Assembly (NCBI RefSeq): GCF_007565055.1
Contig: NC_044559.1
Location: 98,044,759 to 98,108,758, forward strand
DNA length: 64,000 nt
Direction: 5' to 3'
Origin: Rhinopithecus roxellana
Lineage: Eukaryota > Chordata > Mammalia > Primates > Cercopithecidae
A program made the translations under genes and the position numbers. The notes below the pieces were generated by a model. It worked only from the letters and a program-made list of their open reading frames with translations. It had not been told where the DNA came from and did no database searches. Shown in pieces: positions 55,914 to 64,000 of the stretch (positions are counted from its first letter, which is position 1; every line of letters starts with the position of its first letter).

Positions 55914-56665
55914 AGAGAGCAAGCAAGCAAGCAAGCCTCAACCTAGTAAAGAACATTTATGAAAAACCTACAGCTAATATCATACTTAATGGTGAAAGAC
56001 CAGATGTTTTCCCTCTAAAATTTAAGAGAAGACAAGAATGTCCACTCTTACTGCTTCTGTTCAGTACTGTGTTAGAGATTCCAGCCAGCACAATAAGGCA
56101 AGAAAAGGCAATATAAGGCATTAACATTGAAAATGAAAAGATGAAATTCTCTTTACTCACTAATATATCATTTTCTATGTAGAAAAAATCTGGTGAACTC
56201 TGCAAAAACCTTGCTAGGACTAGTAAGTAAATTTAACAAGTTTGAAGGCTATGAGGTCAGTGTACAAGTATCAACTGTATATGCTGACAATCTAAAATTG
56301 AAATTTAAAAATTATCATTTACAATAGCATCAGAAAATGTAATCCTTAGGGATAAATCAGACAAAGAATGTGCAGGATCTTATCCTGAAAACTTAAAAAT
56401 TATTGCCAAAATGAAAGCAACCTAAATAAATTGAGAGATATACTAATCTTTAGTGACAGAAAGCAAGTCAGTGTGGAAGAGGGATCGAAAGAAGTGGGAG
56501 AGAAATTACAAAGGGGCAAAAGGAAACATTTGGAGATTATGTTTATTATTTTGAGTATGTAATAGTTTCTCAGGTGCAAATATTTGTTAACACTTATACT
56601 TTAAATACGGACACCTCTTTGTATATAAATTATACTACAGTAAAACCTTTTTAAAAGATCAGTTC

Positions 56666-58881
56666 AGAATATACCACTAACTCAGAATGATTATGTTTAG
56701 AAATTAGTTAAATTCCATATAGTACTACTAAAAATTGAGTCAACATGTTGCTCATAACTAGAGATACAGGAGGTAAAAACCACAAGGTTATTTTTCCTTT
56801 TCATATATTTCTCATCTTATTCCATTTCTATGTTCAGTCTTATTTCTTAATCTTAAGAGAAATCAAATAACATCAATAGGTACAATCAAAATAAAAACAA
56901 AGAAGTGTGAAGAGGATTACTTAGATGGGAGAAGCAGAATCTTGGCACTATTTTGCTAAGAATGTTTTGTATGAAGAATTATTTAGTCAGAGGGGAATGA
57001 TTACTTGGTCTCTATCCCCTCAAAGGTCAAGAAACCAATCTTCATGAAGGTGAAATATAAAGAAAATATTGCATGAAAGTGATGACTTTGAATGGTGGAA
57101 TGGGTTCTCATGAGAGCAATTTATTTATACACACATGAAACACCTGGTACTGACGGAGAACAGAGGGATGAACAATCTGACTCAGGTTTCCTTTAGCCTT
57201 CCAGATCTTACTTCTTGTGTCTTTATAGCCATGCACTGCAGGTCTATAGCTTTCACATATTTTTTCATTATCAACCAAGAAACCCAATCTGAGCACACTA
57301 GCTTTTTATTTCTGGCAAGGCAGACGACTCAACCTCTGGAGAATGCTCCCCTGCCAAATCACTCAGACAATCCCTAATCCACTTGCTGATTGCTCTCATC
57401 ACATGAGACCTAAAACAACTTCCTGAGCTGGGGGCAGAGTGGACAGGTGAAGGGGATTAGATGACTATGACTGATGCTGCTTTCTCACTGGTCAATGGGG
57501 TGGAGTGGAGGATGTGGGGACTCTGGAGATTTCAGCCACACTTTCTAGGGATTCCTGTTGCATCCTATAAAATAAAATGACATGTCACTCTGCATTTCTG
57601 GTCACTTCCCTAAAATGTACCTCAAAACCATCTACTACAGAGGCCCTAAATTTTTCTTTCCTTAAACAATCCACCACTGCATAAAATGTATGCTTTATTC
57701 ACATGGCTTATCATCCATGCCCTCATCATCTGTGTGATAACATTAGCTAAGTGAGAACACATCCTCACTTCTCTCAGTGGTTACTGCATTTCCTGTTAAG
57801 TCCTGGATCATTACATTCCCTACTTGATTGCTACCCCATCTTTGAAGCTACAGCTGCTATTTTAAAATCTCACCACAAAACTGCTCCAGTTTCTTTAATT
57901 TTTGAAGATTCTCCTGATGATGTCAGAGAAGCATTGATTTAGGAATCCATAATTACTACCACCAGTGGGTCAAAAGACTTGGAGTCCACTGTTATGAAAG
58001 GAGAAGATTCAGCATAGTCACTCATCCCTATGTAAGTAAGTAGAAACCTCGGAGAAAACAAACCAAAAAGCCTCAATTCCATCGCTTTCTGCTCTTTTCT
58101 GTCCTAAACCTTACATATGCCTGTTAGCAGACAAAGCAGGCTCTTACCAAAAATGATATCTATATGAATAAACAAGGTCAACAATCAACTAGCTGTACTT
58201 ACCAAGTAGAGTCTGGTACAGGAATATTGTCTAATGTGGCACTGAGCAGATCCCCAACTTCTGCTCTGAGAGATCGATTAATCCTGTAAAGAACAACTGG
58301 TTGTCCAGAGAATTTTGAAAAATAGAACGATCTTAAGAATCATCCTGGGGCTTGACAAGACTAAGAACAATTTTGCTTTTTTTTGAGCAAAATTTACAGC
58401 CTGATACTGAACATGTGGTATGAAGAAATGCATCCCCCTCACCTCCAAAAGGTTCTGTGAATCTGATCCTGGCAGGAAATTTAGAAGGCTGAGAATATGA
58501 GGTATCTAGGTAGCAGCCTGGCCTGGGTACATCAGCAAATATCCATGTGTCTTGGTGGCTCCCCTCTCTTCACTTAAATGTCAGGTCAGGCAGGAAGAAA
58601 TCTTTTCATTCTCAGGTACTATGGATTTCTGAGAAGGCAACAGAACATTGACTTTGGTTGGCCCTAGTTGGAAAGGGGCAGATTATGCAACATTATGATA
58701 GAATTTTCACTTTGTTCCCAAGCACAGAGCCTTTTCACGTTTTTCTAAACCTCAATTTTAATGCTGTCAATGGTGGGAAACTAAGTCGAACTAATTCACT
58801 TTTCCTAAGTGTCCTAAAGAGTAAGGAGGCCAGATAACAGTTGTGTTCTATTAATAGGACTTATGCTTAAATGGGTTAATA
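56666..58881. other. Unique sequence, nothing recognised
   Basis: No repeat, RNA or coding region I can support. Confidence 0.45.
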
Positions 58882-58885
58882 ATAT

Positions 58886-59669
58886 TGAAATGGGAGAACT
58901 CCCTGGCCCCTTTGCAGGACATGCAATGGGGGGTGTGGCTCTCTGTTAGGCCACCGCAGGCTCAAACCCCTTATGGAGCAGGTGCAGGAACTGGGGCAAG
59001 TGCTTTTGGGCTCCAGTCCCATGGCAGTGTCTAGTGGTGGGTGTCTGTGACTCCCAACACCCAAGTGGGTGCATGTTACAGTGTGCACTTTTACCCTTGC
59101 TGTCCACAGATGGCTTAAGTGTTAACCAGTTCAGTGGACCCTCTGCCTTTTTATAAGGGCGGAGGGCCAAGTGTGAGAGCTTTCTGTAACCCAAGCTCTT
59201 GTTCAGGGTCCCAAAAGAATCAGGTCACACATGGACTTGAAGGATGAATGTGGGGTTTTATTGAGTGGTGGAGATGGCTCTCAGCAGGATGGATAGGGAG
59301 CTGGAAGGGGGATGGAGTTGGAAGATGGAGTTGGGCCATCTTAGCAGCCGAACACCTCTCTGACCGCCTCCGGCCAAACTCCTCTCAGCATTCAGGCCCT
59401 CCATCTCTTCTCTTTTTCTCTGCCATGCCATTCTGCCATTTGTCTGCTGGTCTCCTCATCTCCTCATATCCTCATCTGCTTCTGGAACCTGGGGTTTGGG
59501 GCTTATATGGGTACAGGATAGGGGAGTGGTGGCCAAAAGGCAACTTTTGGGCACAAAAACAGGAATGCCTGTCCTCATTTAGGGCTGGGATATCCAGGCT
59601 TGAGGGTAGGGCCTTTATCAGGGAAACGCCCTCTTCTAACTGGTATTTCCCTGTCTTCTGTCCATATCA
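58886..59669 (-). mobile_element. Solo endogenous-retrovirus LTR (ERV1-like)
   Basis: A 784-bp unit with TG..CA ends lies between ATAT at 58,882-58,885 and 59,670-59,673, a 4-bp duplication as in ERV1. On the minus strand it has a CATATAAGCCCC TATA-like region near 59,500, a CACTCAATAAAACC poly(A) signal near 59,264, then R/U5-like sequence. No viral gene is present. The family is not named here. Confidence 0.75.
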
Positions 59670-59673
59670 ATAT

Positions 59674-60469
59674 TACTTTATTTTAAAAAGAAAACTTAGC
59701 ATCAAGCATTCTTGGGTGCTTGACTGTAGGAATGTGAAGCCTATGAAAGAAGTAACTAGGTGAGATCTGGGGTGGGGGTGAGTGTTGGATTTTGACAGAA
59801 GTGAGGCTGGGAAAGCTTCTAAAGGGTGTTGTGTTGAGTTTCCAGTAAAAGTGGTAGCAGGAAAAGGAGAAATAGGGGCACCCAGTCTCCCCTTCATCCT
59901 TCCCCCATTTTCCTCCAAGTGCCATAAAAATGGCTGTCACTGAATCATCCATAAAACTCCCCTAAACTGACTCTGGGTGGAGTAGTCAGCAGATGGTAGA
60001 GGGGGTATGGGAGCTGTAGTCGGTAAGGAAGAGGAGGGAAGTCGTGGTTCCTATTAAGAGTTGTAGCTTAAGTAAGACATGAGCTGGTCAGAGACAGCTA
60101 TAATTGGATTCTATATACAAAGTGATGTCACTTCTCAGTTCCTTAAATCTTTAGCCACAATGTCCAATGAGGTTGAATGTGTCCCTATTCATTCCATTTT
60201 AATGTAAGACTGCCAAGAAATAAGTTGAAAGGATTCAGGAGGTATTTAACACTAAGTCAACTTAGGCCCTCATAGAAATGATTAGAGTTTAAAAAATTAA
60301 AACCTAGTTGACCAGCTGCCTCCTCTCTTAAAAAAAAAATACCTAAACTCCCCGAAATGGTGATTTTCACATGTTCCTTGATGGGCACAAACATCGCCTG
60401 AACAGTTTGTTTCCATTTGTTTCAGAGATGTTTACAAAAGTTCATTAAAACATTTTTAAGACATCTTCT
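59674..60469. other. Unique sequence, nothing recognised
   Basis: No repeat or gene recognised. Confidence 0.4.
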
Positions 60470-61290
60470 TTAAAATACTTATCAGATTATTCCAACATCT
60501 GTGTTGTCTCAGTAGTGGCATCTGTTGATTTCCTTCTCTCATTCCAGTTGAGAGTTTCCTGGCTCTTGGTATGATGAGTGGTTTTTTATCCTATTCTGAA
60601 CATTTGGGATGTTACATTATGAGTCTCTAGATCTTATGTAAATCTTCTGTTTTAGCTGGCCTATGCTGAAACTGGACTGGTGGTGGAAGCCGGGCACTAA
60701 CTCTTTATCACTGGAAGGAAGTGGAAGTCCAGATTCCCCAGCAGCCTCCATTGGTACCACCATGGCAGGGATCGGGGAGCTATTCATTACCAGCAGATGA
60801 GGGTAGAAGTTCATGCTCCCTGGGTAGTCTCCACTGAACTGAGGGAAGGCATTCAGGGAAGGGCAGCTCATCACCACAGGGCGGAGGTGGAAATCCAGGC
60901 TCCCTGCTCGACTTCCTGGGAGACCACCTCAGCATGGACGGAAAAGAGCACCTCATTACCTCCAGGTGAAGATGGAAGTCTAGGTGTTCAACCTATGCTT
61001 CTCAGCCTTTTCTACAAAGTAAAGGTATGACATGGATTCTTCTGGTATTTTGTTGGAGTAGATTATTTATTACCAAAAATTTTAAAAAGAATATTGCTTA
61101 CATGATGTCTGGGTGTTTAGCTATAGTTAGGGGTTAATCCCTAACCAATCTACCTTCTTCTCTCCACCTTTCAGAGACTTTTTATGTTTATTTTATATAT
61201 AATGTCTGGGTTTTTAGCTGCACTTTATAGGAAGGTTAGGGAGAAATGCATTAAGTTCATTTGTCTAGAACTGGAAATCCTGCAGTTTGC
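60470..61290 (-). mobile_element. L1M 3'UTR-region relic, reverse orientation
   Basis: TCTTGGTATGATGAGTGGTT, GATGTTACATTATGAGTCTC and TAAATCTTCTGTTTTAGCTG introduce a stretch of four degenerate tandem blocks, each with a GTGGAAGTCCAG-like core, as in the repetitive 3' region of some L1M subfamilies. GTCTAGAACTGGAAATCC closes it. Confidence 0.55.
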
Positions 61291-61390
61291 CTGCTAAAAT
61301 GTAAATTCCTGCCCACCACCCATCTAGGAAATTCTGTTTCCATTACATCAGCATGAAGCCCAGGAAACACTGAAGAATTCAAACACAGAC
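61290..61390 (+). repeat. Possible MER5-type fragment
   Basis: CTGCTAAAATGTAAATTCCT, CCCACCACCCATCTAGGAAA and AAGCCCAGGAAACACTG resemble the middle of MER5A (aaatgcaaattct..gaaactctgg). The match is weak. Confidence 0.35.
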
Positions 61391-61499
61391 AAAGGGAAGA
61401 GGACACTGGTTAAGCCTCATAAATACAACAAACTGAATAATATGGCTATAAAATGACCATAATAATAAGAATCTGTTTTCAAATGATTGTCACATTCCA

Positions 61500-61600
61500 T
61501 TTTCTTTGGCCCTTATGCCATTTACAGAAGAACCCAAGGTAGTGACTGACTTCTCCAAAGTCACACTAATAATCAACAAAAGAAAATATAATCCTTTCTG
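61500..61600 (-). repeat. MIR fragment, reverse orientation
   Basis: CATTTACAGAAGAACCCAAG and CTTCTCCAAAGTCACACTAA match the reverse MIR core (cattttacagatgagg..cccaaggtcacacag). Confidence 0.6.
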
Positions 61601-61676
61601 ACTTTTTTTGGCCTACCTTAGCTCTGGAATTCTTCTGTGTTTATAGTCAGCTTCAGCCCTCCAAATTTTGTTAGGT

Positions 61677-61858
61677 CAGTGGTTCTCAACCTAACCACAC
61701 TTGTAGGGAACTTTAAAAAATGCTTATACCTGAGACCACCCCACCCCTCACCCGCTTCTCGGAAATTCCCATCTCAGGTCTAGGTTATGGCCGGAGTATC
61801 AGTATTTTACTTATTCTCCCTAGATAATTTCAGTGTGCAGCCAAGAATGAGACCACTG
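61677..61858 (+). mobile_element. MER5A (hAT-Charlie)
   Basis: CAGTGGTTCTCAACC at the left end and GAATGAGACCACTG at the right end are near-inverted terminal repeats of MER5A. Its 182-bp length is right. An 8-bp target-site duplication is not preserved. Confidence 0.8.
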
Positions 61859-63509
61859 TTTGTGTGGTTTTTTTTTTTTTTTCTTGTAAAAAACACACGG
61901 TAATTAATTGTAACCTGTCTCCTTTAAAGAAAAACACTAATTTTTTGCTAATAGCAATAAGGAGAAACAGCTGGAGCTAAAATATTGCTTCCAGGCCCCC
62001 TTTTGGCTAAGCCTTTGTCAGAACTGTGTAGATGCTAAGCTGTCACAGCAAGTCATATCTCAACAGCATTTAAGAGGATGAGAACATTCAGAAGGCATTA
62101 AAAGAAGACACGGAGACAAGGGAATGATAATGAATTGGCCCCCTAGTTTGCTACAAAGTGAATGTAGCCAGCCATCAAGAGTGGGGTGGGAGTGACAGCA
62201 GTCAGAGCTGGATCACCTTTGCATCTTCCCATGTTTTCACTAGACAGATATTTCCACTGAGATTCCCAAATTAGTATTTGTAAGTTACACAAACAAGAAG
62301 CCAGTAGCAATCAGGAGCACAATACTGACCTCAAGTGGAATAAAATCTAATAGTACTTCAATGTCCCTGCAGAGGTGAGAGCTACAGTTTCTGATGAAAG
62401 AAAGACAACATCAGCTAGACAAAGCTGTTGAGTTTTAAAGATGCTCGGAAGAAACAAATGTATTGATTTCTTTATCGGTAATAAATTTTGATACAGAAGA
62501 TAGTGAAAATAGTAGTGGTTCATGAGGGACTATTTACTTTCAGGTAAATGTCCTACAAGTTCATTGTATACATAAATTTCTAATTATCGTGTTTATGGGT
62601 ATGCAGGTAAGGTTAATAATCTTTAGGTAAATATAATCTGAAGTTTTTTCTGAAAAAAACAAAAGCAAATTCTGAGAAAACTCTCAATAATCTTACTTAA
62701 GTGGAAATTACACACACGCACACACACACACAGATATATATATAGAGAGAGAGAGTAATTTGGCTTCTCAAAGCTTTGAAACTCATCTCTGGGTTCAGCG
62801 TTTATGAGTAGATACTGAAGAGCAGAGAAAGGCAAGTGCTCTAAAAGAGAAGATGGGATCAGGGGTTACTAAGACAAATATTGAAGGCTGCAAGCTCAAC
62901 TCAGGGGCTTCGCCATCTCCTTCTTTGGTTATCCAAATGTATTCACTTACCTGAGTGTGTTAAGAGGGGGATGGAAATTATGGGGAAGACTTAGAAAGTA
63001 ATTAAATAAACTTGTAACATCACTCTAAAAGGCTCTCACTCTCGTTCTCTGCATCAGATTTAGCCCAGCCTATGGTTTTGTGTCCATCTCTTGGGAAATA
63101 CTCTATAGCCAACGAACTCCCCAAAAATCCTTTTGACTAAAGATGCTGTCTTTATTTGTTACCTTAAGGCTTCTTGAGTCCACAATATGGGGCGTGGGGG
63201 TGGAGAACCTCAGCCATAATAGACTATCAATGAAGAGGATGTCAACCAGTATTATTTACAGAAATATGAAGGGCATACGGGTTAAAATAGGTGTGACTAA
63301 GGCCCTCAATGAGAATAGATGGTTGCTATGAACTCTCCTCATCCAGAAGTTAAATATCCTCATCAGTCTTGATCAAAAATGTAACATATTATTTTTAAAA
63401 GGACGAAGTTTTCTACAAAACACATGAAACAACACCAGAAACTAGATTGGAAAACACTGTCTCTTCCAACACTCTGCCAAGTCTCTGCCCCAAACCAGTG
63501 ACATACGAA
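61859..63509. other. Unique sequence, nothing recognised
   Basis: Apart from a T run at 61,868-61,881 and the compound microsatellite below, no repeat or gene is recognised. Confidence 0.45.
62710..62756 (+). repeat. Compound (CA)n(TA)n(GA)n microsatellite
   Basis: CACACACGCACACACACACA, then ATATATATA, then GAGAGAGAGAG in succession. Confidence 0.93.
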
Positions 63510-63665
63510 TCTCTGGGGAGCTGGGACAATGTCTCCCAAGTGTTCTTGATGATGAGAATTGCCTGGGTCCTTGCTACATCTAGAAACTCCCAGTCCCCCA
63601 GGCCATATCTCAGACCCACAGAGTTGAATCTCCAGGGCTTGGGAGTCTGTACGTTTCACATTGCC
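63510..63665 (+). repeat. MER5A fragment
   Basis: GAGAATTGCCTGGGTCCTTG, CAGTCCCCCAGGCCATATCT, CAGACCCACAGAGTTGAATC and GGGAGTCTGTACGTTTCACA follow MER5A order (atcacctggg, gggccccacccc, cagacctactgaatc, cagcaatctgtgtttt). Confidence 0.6.
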
Positions 63666-64000
63666 CAGCTGGTCTAGAGTGGGAGGTAGACCTTTATAAA
63701 ATAATTATATAAATATATGATGCTGTGACAAAAAGAGAATAAGGAGCTATGTGAGCACCTAACTAAGGCTGAGGAATCCATAAGACTTCTCAGGAAAAGC
63801 CCCTTTTCCCCTTTTGAATGCTGATGTAAAGATGAGTAAGAGTTAATTAGGTATAGTGAGGGCAAGGGGAGAAGGTAAATGTATATTTCAAGGATATGGG
63901 AAAAAGTGTGAGCAGGCTCTACTATTAGAGTCTAATAGTAGGAGTAGAACATGTACTCCAAACACTAAGAAACAGGTTCATATATTTTAAGTGCCATGGG
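63666..64000. other. Unique sequence, nothing recognised
   Basis: AT-rich, with no repeat or coding signature. Confidence 0.4.

Larger units (their letters stand above)
53450..56665 (+). mobile_element. L1M relic broken by an AluYR and an L1MA tail
   Basis: From about 53,500, ORF1-like remains (ACTGGAGTCCCCAAAGAAGG, CACATTATAGTCGAACTACT) run up to the AluYR. After it come ORF2 pieces (CAAAAATTCGTTCTCTGGGA; CAGATGGCTCCATTGGTAAA at about 55,040) and, past the L1MA and GGAA tract, reverse-transcriptase sequence (AATATCATACTTAATGGTGA). The 3'UTR (AAAGCAAGTCAGTGTGGAAG; TTATACTACAGTAAAACC) ends near 56,665. Order and orientation show one element. Confidence 0.78.

Noticed and set aside
55681..55962. 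Lys/Glu/Gly- or Pro/Ser/Phe-rich open frames around 55.75-55.96 kb
   Set aside because: They are translations of the GGAA microsatellite, open in several frames because the repeat contains no stop codon.
59248..59763. 171-codon open frame on the plus strand as a possible gene
   Set aside because: It runs antisense through a solo LTR, has no recognisable domain and no sign of coding constraint. It is mentioned only as a curiosity under findings.

Overview
The window is nuclear DNA from a primate, most probably an Old World monkey (macaque or baboon type). Two Alu copies (about 4,168-4,476 and 54,243-54,557) carry changes I know from Old World monkey AluYR-type subfamilies: the CACCTCGCCCGGCTAG and ACAGGCTTGAGCCACCGC variants, against CACCACGCCCGGCTAA and ACAGGCGTGAGCC in the ape consensus. 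I see no functional host protein-coding gene and no functional RNA gene. The window is repeat-rich intergenic or intronic sequence, and nearly all its recognisable coding matter is dead retrotransposon ORFs plus one processed pseudogene.

Layout. 1-2.4 kb: two old MaLR LTRs and fragments of an ancient repeat. 2.4-6.2 kb: a 5'-truncated L1 on the minus strand, with a large ORF2 deletion and a young Alu inside it. 7.1-9.3 kb: an ancient L2 split by an unassigned repeat, an Alu monomer and a MER1B transposon. 10.8-18.3 kb: a full-length primate L1 on the plus strand with a second 5'-truncated L1 inserted in its ORF2. 18.3-29 kb: mostly unique AT-rich DNA with L2, MIR, L1M and MLT1 relics. 29-35 kb: an AluS, an L1ME tail, then a minus-strand L1M broken by a solo LTR and by an MRPL50 processed pseudogene, itself broken by an AluY. 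36-44 kb: MaLR LTRs, MIRs, an AluS and a short L1. 46.4-48.9 kb: a minus-strand L1 with a probable 3' transduction. 49-52.7 kb: L1M, L2 and Alu relics. 53.5-56.7 kb: a plus-strand L1M broken by an AluYR and by an L1MA tail followed by a GGAA microsatellite. 58.9-59.7 kb: a solo LTR. 60.5-63.7 kb: L1M, MIR and MER5A relics.

Nothing here works as a pathway; what can be read is insertion order and local rearrangement. The two most informative signals are a 727-bp stretch with no differences shared by the two inverted L1s at 3.9-5.0 kb and 12.6-13.3 kb, which suggests gene conversion, and the 18-bp target-site duplication that places about 250 bp of non-L1 DNA within the L1 insertion at 46.4 kb. 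Subfamily names come from recall of consensus sequences, not from a database search, and boundaries of old repeats are approximate.
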